A stretch of 64,000 nt of DNA from Pedobacter sp. Leaf250 (GTDB lineage Bacteria > Bacteroidota > Bacteroidia > Sphingobacteriales > Sphingobacteriaceae), in assembly GCF_920984735.1 (NCBI RefSeq), contig NZ_CAKLBU010000012.1:62001-126000 (forward strand). Direction: 5' to 3'. A program made the translations under genes and the position numbers. Positions within the stretch are counted from its first letter, which is position 1, and every line of letters begins with the position of its first letter. Shown piece after piece: positions 18,062-26,661 of this stretch. The notes under the pieces were generated by a model that saw nothing but the letters and a program-made list of their open reading frames with translations, searched no databases and was not told the DNA's origin.

Positions 18062-19154
18062 GTTCAAAATCATATTTTTTCTGGTTTTTGGCGCATTCAG
18101 TGTACACGCTCAAAATGCCAAGCCAGTTTCTCAAGCCGAAATGGAAAAAGTTTATCAGGAAGTAAAAACGCCTTACAAATATGGCTTGGTTATGGTTCCT
18201 GAAGATAAAGACCATAAAATGGATTGCCCTACAATTTTTAGAAAAGGCAAATTCTGGTACATGACTTATCTGGTTTTCAGTGGACGTGGTTACGAAACCT
18301 GGTTATCAAAAAGTAAAGATTTATTGCATTGGGAAACTCAAGGGAAACTGATGTCGTTCGGCGATGCAGGTTTATGGGACGATAATCAAAAGGCTGGTTA
18401 CAATGCTTTATTGGATATGAAATGGGGTGGAAGCTACCAGGCAAAAACATTTGATGGGAAATATTGGATGTCGTATTTCGGAGGAAAGGAAAAAAGTTAC
18501 GAGGTGGAGCCACTTTCTATCGGGATGGCTTATAGCACTAAACATCCATCGCTTGTACAGGAATGGAATCGTTTGGATAAACCCATTTTAACTTCAGCTG
18601 ATGCTGACGTACGCTGGTGGGAAAACCGTAACAAACTTTTTAAAAGCACAGTAATCGAAGATAAAAAACAATTAACCGGCCATCGCTTTGTGATGTATTA
18701 CAACGCTGTCGGCGATTCGTTAGCCAATAATAAAAAAACGCGTTGGTATGAAAGGATTGGAATGGCCGTTTCTGATGACATGGTTCATTGGCAACGTTTC
18801 AATAAAAATCCAGTCATGCACCATCCTGTTGGAATTACAGGAGATGCTGTAATTCAGCAAATTGGCGATAATTATGTGATGTTTTATTTTGGTGCTTTCT
18901 GGCAGGATAGAAAAGGGTCTTTTAACCGCTTTGCAGTATCAAAAGATTTAGTTAACTGGACAGATTGGACGGGGGATAACCTGATTGAATCTTCTGAAAA
19001 GTACGATGAATTGTACGCACATAAATCTTTTGTGCTGAAATATAAAGGTGTGGTTTATCACTTCTATTGTGCCGTTAACAAGCAAGACCAACGCGGAATT
19101 GCTGTTTCAACATCAAAAGATTTAGGTAAAAGTAAAGTGAATTTTGTTCAATAA
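18054..19154 (+). CDS. GH43/GH32-like five-bladed beta-propeller glycosidase
   Basis: 366-residue secreted protein with signal peptide 1-19 ('FGAFSVHAQ'). The mature part shows beta-propeller blades typical of the GH43/GH32 clan: 'DCPTIFRKGKFWYMTYLVF' with a likely catalytic base Asp, 'DLLHWETQGKLM', 'YQAKTFDGKYWMSYFGG', 'ITGDAVIQQIGDNYVMFYFG' and 'YHFYCAV'. Such enzymes often act on arabinofuranosyl, xylosyl or galactosyl side chains of pectin, but the catalytic Glu cannot be placed with confidence. It overlaps the preceding GH78 by 8 bp and ends 6 bp before the GH2 gene, so the three form a tight operon segment. Confidence 0.72.
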   Translation: MNKFKIIFFLVFGAFSVHAQNAKPVSQAEMEKVYQEVKTPYKYGLVMVPEDKDHKMDCPTIFRKGKFWYMTYLVFSGRGYETWLSKSKDLLHWETQGKLMSFGDAGLWDDNQKAGYNALLDMKWGGSYQAKTFDGKYWMSYFGGKEKSYEVEPLSIGMAYSTKHPSLVQEWNRLDKPILTSADADVRWWENRNKLFKSTVIEDKKQLTGHRFVMYYNAVGDSLANNKKTRWYERIGMAVSDDMVHWQRFNKNPVMHHPVGITGDAVIQQIGDNYVMFYFGAFWQDRKGSFNRFAVSKDLVNWTDWTGDNLIESSEKYDELYAHKSFVLKYKGVVYHFYCAVNKQDQRGIAVSTSKDLGKSKVNFVQ

Positions 19155-19160
19155 TTAGAA

Positions 19161-21707
19161 ATGAAGATACAAAGTTGTTTTAAGGTTTTAGTTTTTGTGA
19201 TTGCTGGATTATTGGCTTCACTTCATTGCGAGGCGAAATTCTCCAATATCGTCATTGCGAGGCACGAAGCAATCTCATTTGTAAAATCAGATTGCTTCGG
19301 CTCGCTCAATCCTAGCCTCGCAATGACGCTTCCTTTGTCGTCATTGCGAGGAGGAACGACGAAGCAATCTAATTCTGAACCCCGCACAAGAACAAGCTTC
19401 AACAAAAACTGGAAATTCTTCCTTGGCGATGAACCTGGCGCAAAATCTCCAGCATTTATCGATACAAAGTGGAGGAACTTAACCTTGCCACACGATTGGA
19501 GCATTGAAGGAAAATTCGATGAGAAAAATCCCGCAAAACCAGAAGGTGGAGGTTTGCCAACCGGAATTGGTTGGTACAGAAAAGAATTTACAGCACCGGC
19601 AGATTTCCAAAACAGATTAGTAACCATCGAATTTGATGGCGTTTATAAAAATAGCGAAGTTTGGATTAATGGTAAATATTTAGGCAAACGTCCGTATGGC
19701 TATTCATCTTTTTCTTATGAGATAAGCAAATTTTTAAAATCAGGTAAAAACATTATTGCGGTTAAAGTTGATAATTCAGCACAGCCAGATTCCCGGTGGT
19801 ATTCTGGTTCGGGGATTTACAGAAATGTTTGGCTAACATCTACCGCAAAAGTGGCAGTTTCCAATTGGGGAACTTTTGTAACAGCTGGTAATGATGGAAA
19901 GGTTCAAATTCAATCGCAAATTCAGAACAAAACCTTAAAATCACAAACCGTTATTATAGTTAACTCGGTTTACACTGCAGATGGAAAACTACTGAATAAA
20001 AGTAAACCGCAAACGCTGAAAATAGATACTTCTGGAACAATATCTCATTCAAATCTAGAGATTAAAAATCCAATTCTTTGGTCTGTAGAAAACCCCAATC
20101 AATATAAATTAGTTACTCAAATTCTTCAAAATGGAAAAGTAATTGATACTTACGAAACCAAATTCGGCATTCGTTCTTTCAATTTTGATGCTGAAAAAGG
20201 CTTTTCGCTGAATGGCAAACCGATGAAAATTTTGGGTGTTTGCCTACATCACGATTTAGGTGCGTTAGGAGCGGCTGTTAATGTTAGGGCGATGGAGCGT
20301 CAGCTTGAAATTATGAAAGAGATGGGTGTAAATGCCATTCGTACTGCTCATAATCCACCTGCACCAGAGTTTTTAGATTTATGCGATAAAATGGGTTTCC
20401 TTGTGATGGACGAAGCTTTTGATATGTGGGCAAAAAAGAAAACCAAGAACGATTACCATTTAAATTTCGCTGAATGGCACAAACGTGATTTGGAAGATAT
20501 GATCAAACGCGACCGCAATCATCCATCCATTATTTTGTGGAGCATTGGTAATGAAATTCGTGAACAATTTGACAGTACAGGCATTGCGATTACGAAGGAA
20601 TTGGTTGGTATAGTTAAAAATTTAGATAAAACCCGTCCTGTAATTTCGGCACTTACTGAAACTGATGCCAAGAAAAACTTTATTTACCAGGCCAATGCGC
20701 TGGATATTTACGGATTAAACTACAATCATAAACTTTATAAAGATTTTCCTAAAAACTATCCAGGTGTTAAGTTTTTGGCAACAGAAACAACATCAGCATT
20801 GGAAACGAGAGGTTTTTATGATACTGCAGACACCATTCGTCGCTGGCCCAGGGATGGAAAAACCAAATTTACGGAAGGCAATAAAGAATGGTCGGCATCT
20901 TCTTATGATAATGTGTCGGCATACTGGGGTTCTACTCACGAAGAAACCTGGAAAGCCGCTAAAAAATACGACCATGTTTCTGGTCTGTTCGTTTGGACAG
21001 GCTTCGATTACCTTGGCGAACCATTGCCATATCCTTGGCCCGCCAGAAGTTCGTACTTCGGTATTGTAGATTTAGCTGGTTTCCCAAAAGATTCTTATTA
21101 CATGTATCAAAGCGAATGGACAACTAAACCTGTTCTCCATATTTTGCCGCACTGGAATTGGGAGCAAAGTAAATCAGTAGAAGTTTGGGCATACTACAAC
21201 AATGCTGATGAAGTTGAACTTTATCTTAACGGTAAATCTTTAGGGAAAAAATCCAAGCAAAACGACGATTTACACGTGCTTTGGAATGTAAATTTTGAAC
21301 CCGGAACTTTAAAAGCTGTATCGCGTAAAAATGGAAAAGAAATTTTAGTTCGTGAGGTAAAAACTGCTGGTGCTCCGGTTAAAATTGAACTGAATGCCGA
21401 CAGAAAAAATATCAAAGCCGATGGTAAAGACTTATCTTTTGTAACTGTTCGGATTTTAGATGCCACTGGAAATGTGGTTCCGAATGCTGATAATCTAATT
21501 GATTTTAAAGTAGAAGGAAATGGTTTTATCGCTGGAGTTGATAATGGTTTTCAGGCCAGTTTAGAGCCTTTCAAAGCCGATTATCGTAAGGCATTTCATG
21601 GTTTGTGCCTAGCTATTCTTCAATCAACAGAAAAAAATGGAACAATTAAATTAACCGCAACTGCGGCAGGTTTGGCAAGTTCATCAATAACAATTACGAC
21701 TAAATAA
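19161..21707 (+). CDS. GH2 family beta-galactosidase with in-frame palindromic repeat insertion
   Basis: 848-residue secreted GH2 glycosidase, probably a beta-galactosidase trimming galactan or arabinogalactan side chains. After a hydrophobic signal core (residues 8-20) come the jelly-roll domain ('LPHDWSIEGKF', 'GWYRKEF', 'NSEVWINGKYLGKRPYGYSSF'), an Ig-like domain, and a TIM barrel with acid/base Glu465 in 'WSIGNEIRE' and nucleophile Glu542 in 'LATETTSAL'. DUF4982-like and Ig-like C-terminal domains follow. Residues about 21-70 are encoded by palindromic repeat DNA (19222-19371): 'IVIARHEAIS' and 'SLRGGTTKQSN' are translated repeat arms. They replace the normal short linker between signal peptide and jelly roll without breaking the frame. 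Confidence 0.9.
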   Translation: MKIQSCFKVLVFVIAGLLASLHCEAKFSNIVIARHEAISFVKSDCFGSLNPSLAMTLPLSSLRGGTTKQSNSEPRTRTSFNKNWKFFLGDEPGAKSPAFIDTKWRNLTLPHDWSIEGKFDEKNPAKPEGGGLPTGIGWYRKEFTAPADFQNRLVTIEFDGVYKNSEVWINGKYLGKRPYGYSSFSYEISKFLKSGKNIIAVKVDNSAQPDSRWYSGSGIYRNVWLTSTAKVAVSNWGTFVTAGNDGKVQIQSQIQNKTLKSQTVIIVNSVYTADGKLLNKSKPQTLKIDTSGTISHSNLEIKNPILWSVENPNQYKLVTQILQNGKVIDTYETKFGIRSFNFDAEKGFSLNGKPMKILGVCLHHDLGALGAAVNVRAMERQLEIMKEMGVNAIRTAHNPPAPEFLDLCDKMGFLVMDEAFDMWAKKKTKNDYHLNFAEWHKRDLEDMIKRDRNHPSIILWSIGNEIREQFDSTGIAITKELVGIVKNLDKTRPVISALTETDAKKNFIYQANALDIYGLNYNHKLYKDFPKNYPGVKFLATETTSALETRGFYDTADTIRRWPRDGKTKFTEGNKEWSASSYDNVSAYWGSTHEETWKAAKKYDHVSGLFVWTGFDYLGEPLPYPWPARSSYFGIVDLAGFPKDSYYMYQSEWTTKPVLHILPHWNWEQSKSVEVWAYYNNADEVELYLNGKSLGKKSKQNDDLHVLWNVNFEPGTLKAVSRKNGKEILVREVKTAGAPVKIELNADRKNIKADGKDLSFVTVRILDATGNVVPNADNLIDFKVEGNGFIAGVDNGFQASLEPFKADYRKAFHGLCLAILQSTEKNGTIKLTATAAGLASSSITITTK
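19222..19371. repeat. Family A palindromic repeat cluster inside the GH2 coding sequence
   Basis: A degenerate half copy ('ttcattgcgaggc', 19222-19234), one full palindrome (19250-19328) and a further half copy (19339-19371, 'cgtcattgcgaggaggaacg') lie in tandem and are read in-frame. The span is 150 bp, equal to 50 codons with no stop. Confidence 0.88.
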
Positions 21708-21760
21708 ACTATCGTTTGGTGTTTAATCGAGCGAAAATTAAAAGATATAAATAAGATTAA

Positions 21761-22921
21761 GTGGAGAAGATAATTAACTTAAAAGGAATAACCTGGAACC
21801 ACAGTCGCGGGCTTTTGCCTATGGTGGCAACGGCACAGCGTTTTTCAGAATTGTACCCTAATGTTCACATCACCTGGGAAAAAAGAAGTTTGCAGCAATT
21901 TGCAGATTTTTCGATCCAGGAATTGGCAGAACGATTTGATTTACTGGTTATTGATCATCCTTGGGCTGGTTTTGCCGCCAAAACGAAATCGATTGTTCCT
22001 TTGGATTTTTACCTTTCTGACGATTATCTGGCCGACCAGGAACGTAATTCTCTAGGGCAATCGTATGAAAGTTATTTTTACGATGAACATTTATGGGCAC
22101 TTCCGATTGATGCAGCAACACCTGTGGCCGCTTCCAGACCTGATTTACTTGTTGAACAAGAATTAGAATTGCCTAAATCATTTGAAGATTTATTGGCGCT
22201 AGCCGATAAAGGATTAGTGGCTTTTGCAGGTATTCCAATTGATGTTTTAATGAATTTTTATACGCTTTGTTGCTCACTCGGTGAAGATCCTTGCCAAAAC
22301 GATATTGAAGTGGTTTCCACAGAAATAGGTATTAAAGTTTTAAAAATGTATCGTGAATTGGCATCGAAGATAGATAAAGCTAATTTCGACAGAAATCCAA
22401 TTCAGGTATACGAGGCGATGACTTTAACGGATGCGATTGCATACTGTCCTTTTGCCTATGGGTACTCAAATTATTCGCGAAATGGTTACGCCCGTAAGGC
22501 ATTGCATTTCCATGATATGATTTCCTTAGACGGAAAAACCAATTTGAGAAGTACATTGGGAGGAACAGGATTGGCTATTTCATCAAAATGCGAAGAACTG
22601 GATGTTGCCGCAAAATATGTTGAGTTTGTAGGTTCTCCCGCCTGTCAATCTACTTTGTTTTTTGAAAGTGGTGGACAGCCGGGGCATTTAACAGCATGGA
22701 AAAATGAAGAAGTTAATCGCCAAAGTCAAAATTATTTCCTAAATACTTTACCTGCACTACAGAGGGCATTTCTTCGTCCGCGTTACCATGGCTCAATGTA
22801 TTTTCAAGATCATGCAGGCGATGTTGTTAGAGATTACTTAATGAATGGTGGCGATGAACTTAAAGTTTTATCAAATATGAATGAATTATACATAAAATCT
22901 AAAAGTTTAGTTTTATCATGA
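21761..22921 (+). CDS. Cytoplasmic substrate-binding-protein-like protein (ABC SBP family 1 fold), copy 1
   Basis: 386-residue protein resembling periplasmic sugar-binding proteins of the family 1 extracellular solute-binding group: 'LLPMVATAQRFSELYPNVHITWEKRS', split here as 'RFSELYPNVHITWE'; 'DLLVIDHPWAG'; 'LWALPIDAATPVAASRPDLL'; 'STLGGTGLAISSKCEELDVA'. It has no signal peptide or lipobox. The GTG start at 21761 is immediately preceded by an in-frame TAA, so no longer N-terminus is possible, and the first residues are polar. No ABC permease or ATPase is nearby. Its ATGA stop/start overlaps the CoA-transferase gene, suggesting the two proteins work together in the cytoplasm. A paralogue lies at 25423-26661. 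Function is unknown; fold assignment is by resemblance. Confidence 0.8.
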   Translation: MEKIINLKGITWNHSRGLLPMVATAQRFSELYPNVHITWEKRSLQQFADFSIQELAERFDLLVIDHPWAGFAAKTKSIVPLDFYLSDDYLADQERNSLGQSYESYFYDEHLWALPIDAATPVAASRPDLLVEQELELPKSFEDLLALADKGLVAFAGIPIDVLMNFYTLCCSLGEDPCQNDIEVVSTEIGIKVLKMYRELASKIDKANFDRNPIQVYEAMTLTDAIAYCPFAYGYSNYSRNGYARKALHFHDMISLDGKTNLRSTLGGTGLAISSKCEELDVAAKYVEFVGSPACQSTLFFESGGQPGHLTAWKNEEVNRQSQNYFLNTLPALQRAFLRPRYHGSMYFQDHAGDVVRDYLMNGGDELKVLSNMNELYIKSKSLVLS

Positions 22922-24069
22922 ACAGACCACTAGAGGGGCTTTTGGTTTTAGAGTTTTGCCAGTTTCTGGCAGGTCCGTCGGCTGGTTTAAAACTGGCAGA
23001 TTTAGGTGCTCGTGTAATCAAAATCGAGCGACCAAAAACAGGTGATGCTTGTCGCCAGTTATCTATCAAAAATCTTTTTGTTGATGAAGACAGTTTGCTT
23101 TTTCACACCATTAACCGCAATAAAGAAAGCTATGCTGCCGATTTAAAAAATCCGGAAGATTTAGAGCGATTAAAGAAGTTAATCAACAAAGCCGATGTGA
23201 TGACACATAATTTCCGTCCGGGTGTAATGGAAAAAATTGGTTTGGATTACGATAGTGTTCAAACTATCAATCCGAAAATCGTTTACGGCGTAGTTACGGG
23301 TTATGGAAATGAAGGACCTTGGCGTAATAAACCTGGTCAGGATTTACTCGTTCAGGCCGTTTCAGGTTTAACATTTTTATCAGGCGTTGATATTGACGGC
23401 CCAGTTCCATTTGGTCTTTCAGTTTCGGATATTATGTGCGGAAATCACTTGGCGCAAGGCATTATGGCGGCGTTAATCAAAAGAACCAAAACGAACAAAA
23501 GTGTTCTGGTTGAAGTGAGTTTATTGGAATCGATTTTGGATGTTCAGTTTGAAGTAATTACAACCTATCTAAATGATGGCGGGAAATTGCCCGATAGAAG
23601 CGGAGCAAAAGGCAGTGCCCATGCGTATTTGAGCGCACCTTATGGCATGTACGAAACCAGTGATGGTTATATCGCTATGGCAATGGGAAATCTTCCGAAC
23701 ATTTGCGCCATTATAAAATGTGATATTACCGATCTGTATGTGGAGGCTGGTTCGGCATTCGATAATCGTGATAAATTGATTGTTCGTTTGGCTGAAACGT
23801 TTAAAAAAAATAACACTAAAAATTGGGTTAGCTTATTAGAAGAACATGGAATTTGGTGTGCTGAAGTGTTGAACTATCAAACAGCTACTGCATTAAATAC
23901 GTTTAAAAGCCTACAAATTGAACAGCAGTTAGATTTGGGCCAGGATTTGAAAATTAAAACTACTGTTAGTCCAATCCGTTTGGATAATGAAAAGTTGTTT
24001 GCGGCAAAAGCTGCACCAAAGCTGGGTTTTGATACGCAAGAGATTAATAAAGAGTTTGAGTTAAACTAG
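22918..24069 (+). CDS. Class III CoA-transferase (CaiB/BaiF family), copy 1
   Basis: 383-residue cytoplasmic CoA-transferase that would move CoA between carboxylic acids through an aspartyl-CoA intermediate. Family motifs are: 'GLLVLEFCQFLAGPSAGLKL' (N-terminal CoA-binding loop); 'DLGARVIKIERPKTGD'; 'NRNKESYAADLKNPE'; 'HNFRPGVMEKIGLDYD'; 'VTGYGNEGPWRNKPGQDLL'; and catalytic Asp171 in 'LSVSDIMCGNHLAQGIMAAL'. It overlaps the preceding SBP-like gene by 4 bp. The next gene is a second CoA-transferase about 200 bp downstream, separated by two repeat elements. The acid substrate is unknown. Context with a MaoC hydratase and sugar permease suggests a sugar-derived hydroxy acid. Confidence 0.92.
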   Translation: MNRPLEGLLVLEFCQFLAGPSAGLKLADLGARVIKIERPKTGDACRQLSIKNLFVDEDSLLFHTINRNKESYAADLKNPEDLERLKKLINKADVMTHNFRPGVMEKIGLDYDSVQTINPKIVYGVVTGYGNEGPWRNKPGQDLLVQAVSGLTFLSGVDIDGPVPFGLSVSDIMCGNHLAQGIMAALIKRTKTNKSVLVEVSLLESILDVQFEVITTYLNDGGKLPDRSGAKGSAHAYLSAPYGMYETSDGYIAMAMGNLPNICAIIKCDITDLYVEAGSAFDNRDKLIVRLAETFKKNNTKNWVSLLEEHGIWCAEVLNYQTATALNTFKSLQIEQQLDLGQDLKIKTTVSPIRLDNEKLFAAKAAPKLGFDTQEINKEFELN

Positions 24070-24070
24070 T

Positions 24071-24127
24071 TGTCACTTTCAGCCTGTCGAAATGCATTGA
24101 AAAGTTCTTCGATAAGCTCAGAATGAC
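24071..24127. repeat. Palindromic repeat, family D (GTCATTCTGAGC/TTGTCGAA type)
   Basis: 'tgtcactttcagcctgtcga' pairs with 'ttcgataagctcagaatgac'. A related copy is at 43725-43783. Confidence 0.75.
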
Positions 24128-24154
24128 ATGTTCATTAAAATGAATAAAATTTGT

Positions 24155-24223
24155 CGTCATTTCCACTGGAGTGGAGAAATCTTTAACATAGCTAAAGATC
24201 TCTCCGCTGCGTTCGAGATGACG
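24155..24223. repeat. Palindromic repeat, family C
   Basis: 'cgtcatttccactggagtgg' followed by 'agaaatct' pairs with 'agatctctccgctgcgttcg' plus 'agatgacg'. With the family D copy it fills the 197 bp between the two CoA-transferase genes. Confidence 0.8.
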
Positions 24224-24266
24224 ACCGCTTTAAGCTTAATACGACATTGACAAATAAAATAAAATT

Positions 24267-25430
24267 ATGAGACCGCTTGAAGATTATTTAGTTATCGATT
24301 TCAGCCAGTTTCTTTCGGGTCCATCGGCAAGTTTGCGCTTGGCCGATATGGGTGCTCGTATAATCAAAATTGAACGTTTGGGTGTTGGCGATATTTGTCG
24401 TACACTTTACACCTCCAACTTGATTATGAATGGAGAATCGTCGGTTTTTCATGCGATAAATAGGAATAAAGAAAGCCTTGAAGTTGATTTAAAGAATGAA
24501 GAGGATTGTGAAATTGTTCGTGAGTTGCTTAAAAAGGCCGATGTAATGATACACAATTTTCGTCCGGGGGTAATGGAGCGACTGGGTTTCGATTTTCAAT
24601 CTGTTACCGCATTAAATCCAACCATTATTTATGGCGAAATTTCGGGTTACGGAACAGAAACAGAGTGGAAAAATAAACCTGGTCAGGATTTGTTGTTACA
24701 ATCGGTTACCGGATTAACTTCGTTGACTGGAAATGCCGACAGCGGCCCCGTTGCGATGGGTTTATCAATTATCGATATGTTAGCCGGAGCACATCTAGCG
24801 CAAGGACTGTTGGCTTGTTTGTATCGCAAAGCGATTAAAAACGAAGGTGGCTTTGTACAGGTAAGTATGATGGAATCGGCTTACGATTTTCAATTTGAAA
24901 CCATCACAACCTTTATGAATGATGGAGGCACATTGCCGGAGCGTTCTAAAAAGAATAATGCCAACGCATATTTGGGCGCACCTTATGGTATTTATCAAAC
25001 AGAAAACGGATATTTAGCATTGGCAATGGGTTCAATTCCACAACTTGGAAATTTGTTAGGTTGCGAAAAATTAGAAGATTACATTGAAATTAGTGAGGCT
25101 TTCAATAAACGCGACGAAATAAAGGCAATTTTAGCTGAACATCTTTTATCGAATACAACTGAAAAATGGCTTTCGGTTTTAGAGCCTGCTGATATTTGGT
25201 GCGCTGATGTTTTAAACTGGAATGCATTGATGGCTCACGACGGTTTTAAGGTGTTGAATATGATACAGGAAGTGGAAATGGTTGATGGTTATAAGTATGA
25301 AACTACCAGATGCCCGATTCGCATTGACGGCGAATTGCTTATTTCAACTGTTGGTTCGCCGAAATTAGGACAGGATAATGAAAAAATTATCAAAGAATTT
25401 ATAACACACAACACAATTGCCAATGCCTAA
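24267..25430 (+). CDS. Class III CoA-transferase (CaiB/BaiF family), copy 2
   Basis: 387-residue paralogue of the CoA-transferase at 22918-24069, collinear along its whole length. Matching motifs are 'VIDFSQFLSGPSASLRLADM', 'RIIKIERLGVGDICRTLY', 'NRNKESLEVDLKN', 'HNFRPGVMERLGFDFQ', 'GYGTETEWKNKPGQDLLLQ' and catalytic Asp170 in 'LSIIDMLAGAHLAQGLLA'. Both copies keep the nucleophile, so both are probably active. Divergence in the 'GDICRTLYTS' and 'TGNADSG' loops may mean different acid substrates, or a heteromeric enzyme. Its 3' end overlaps the second SBP-like gene by about 8 bp, mirroring the coupling seen for copy 1. Confidence 0.92.
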   Translation: MRPLEDYLVIDFSQFLSGPSASLRLADMGARIIKIERLGVGDICRTLYTSNLIMNGESSVFHAINRNKESLEVDLKNEEDCEIVRELLKKADVMIHNFRPGVMERLGFDFQSVTALNPTIIYGEISGYGTETEWKNKPGQDLLLQSVTGLTSLTGNADSGPVAMGLSIIDMLAGAHLAQGLLACLYRKAIKNEGGFVQVSMMESAYDFQFETITTFMNDGGTLPERSKKNNANAYLGAPYGIYQTENGYLALAMGSIPQLGNLLGCEKLEDYIEISEAFNKRDEIKAILAEHLLSNTTEKWLSVLEPADIWCADVLNWNALMAHDGFKVLNMIQEVEMVDGYKYETTRCPIRIDGELLISTVGSPKLGQDNEKIIKEFITHNTIANA

Positions 25431-26661
25431 CCAAATGGAAACTTTCAAAATTGCCGTTCGCAAATTTGCTCCTTTTGAATCTGCTATGCAGAAATTTTGG
25501 GATCAATATTGCGGATTTTCCGGCTGTACTTTAAAGTTGGAATTGGTTGTGATGGATTTGCATGAACTTTACAACCGTACAATCACTCAAAAAGGTTTGG
25601 CAAATGGCGATTTTGATATTGCCCACATCAGTACCGATTGGGTTTTGGAAGGTTATTCAAATCACGATTTCGAGGTTTTAAATCCTTACATCAATAAAAA
25701 TAAACCTGAAGATTTCCCGAGAGGATGGAGCAAATCACTTTTAAGTTTACAGCGTTTCGGTTGGGAAATAGTAGGTTTGCCCTTTCACGATGGACCTGAA
25801 TGTTTCATCTACCGAAAAGATTTATTTGAGAGTGAAACAGAACAAGCAAGCTATCTCGAAAAATTTGGCAAAGCTTTAGAGGTGCCAAAAACCTGGGAAG
25901 ATTTCCATCAGGTGGCGCAATTTTTCAATCGTCCTGCAGATAATTTATACGGAAGTATTTTCGCCTGTTATCCTGATGGCCACAACACAGTATTTGATTT
26001 TTGTTTGCAACTATGGACCAGAGGCGGAACATTGGTTGATAAAAATGGTTTCATCCAAATTAATACACAGGCTGCAATCGATGGCCTAAATTTCTACCGA
26101 AAAATTGTAAACGATAAAACTGCTGTTCATCCAAAATCGGCTGAATTTGAATCTGTTGCAGCTGGAATTGCCTTTTCGCAAGGTGAAGCAGCTATGATGA
26201 TAAATTGGTTTGGTTTCGCAGCCATGTGTGAAGTAGATGGAAGTTCAAAAGTTAAAGGCAAAATTGATGTTGAACTATTACCTTCAGCTCAGGATAAAAG
26301 TTCTGCATCCTTAAATGTTTATTGGCTTTACACCATCGCCAAAGGCAGCAAAAATAAAGCTATTGCTTACGATTTTCTTCGCTTTGCTTTAGCAGAAGAA
26401 CAAGATAAAGAACTTACTTTAGAGGGCGGAATTGGTTGTAGGATCTCGACATGGAAAGATGAAGAAATCAATAAAATTATTCCTTATTACCATAAATTAG
26501 AACAACTGCATGAGGTTGCAAATATGCTTCCTCAAAAAGAAAACTGGGCTGCAATTGCGGCAATAATTGATGAAATGGTTTTGCAGGCGATAAATACAGA
26601 TTCGCCTACTGAAGAGCTGATTCAGTTTGCGCAAAATCAAATTAAAGAAATTGATAAATGA
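25423..26661 (+). CDS. Cytoplasmic substrate-binding-protein-like protein, copy 2
   Basis: 412-residue paralogue of the 21761-22921 protein, again with no signal peptide: it starts 'MPNQMETFKIAVRKFAPFES'. Fold features of family 1 solute-binding proteins are 'DFDIAHISTDWVLEGY', 'RFGWEIVGLPFHDGPECFIY', 'PKTWEDFHQVAQFFN', 'EAAMMINWFGFAAMC' and 'GSKNKAIAYDFLRFAL'. ATG at 25423 overlaps the CoA-transferase by 8 bp; a TTG at 25417 and an ATG at 25435 are alternatives, and none adds an export signal. The gene ends in an ATGA overlap with the oxidoreductase. No ABC membrane subunits are present, so a cytoplasmic ligand-binding, carrier or subunit role is more likely than import. Confidence 0.8.
   Translation: MPNQMETFKIAVRKFAPFESAMQKFWDQYCGFSGCTLKLELVVMDLHELYNRTITQKGLANGDFDIAHISTDWVLEGYSNHDFEVLNPYINKNKPEDFPRGWSKSLLSLQRFGWEIVGLPFHDGPECFIYRKDLFESETEQASYLEKFGKALEVPKTWEDFHQVAQFFNRPADNLYGSIFACYPDGHNTVFDFCLQLWTRGGTLVDKNGFIQINTQAAIDGLNFYRKIVNDKTAVHPKSAEFESVAAGIAFSQGEAAMMINWFGFAAMCEVDGSSKVKGKIDVELLPSAQDKSSASLNVYWLYTIAKGSKNKAIAYDFLRFALAEEQDKELTLEGGIGCRISTWKDEEINKIIPYYHKLEQLHEVANMLPQKENWAAIAAIIDEMVLQAINTDSPTEELIQFAQNQIKEIDK

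Noticed and set aside
21761-26661. An ABC sugar importer, suggested by the two solute-binding-like proteins
   Set aside because: Neither protein has a signal peptide or lipobox, no permease or ATPase gene is adjacent, and both are translationally coupled to cytoplasmic enzymes.
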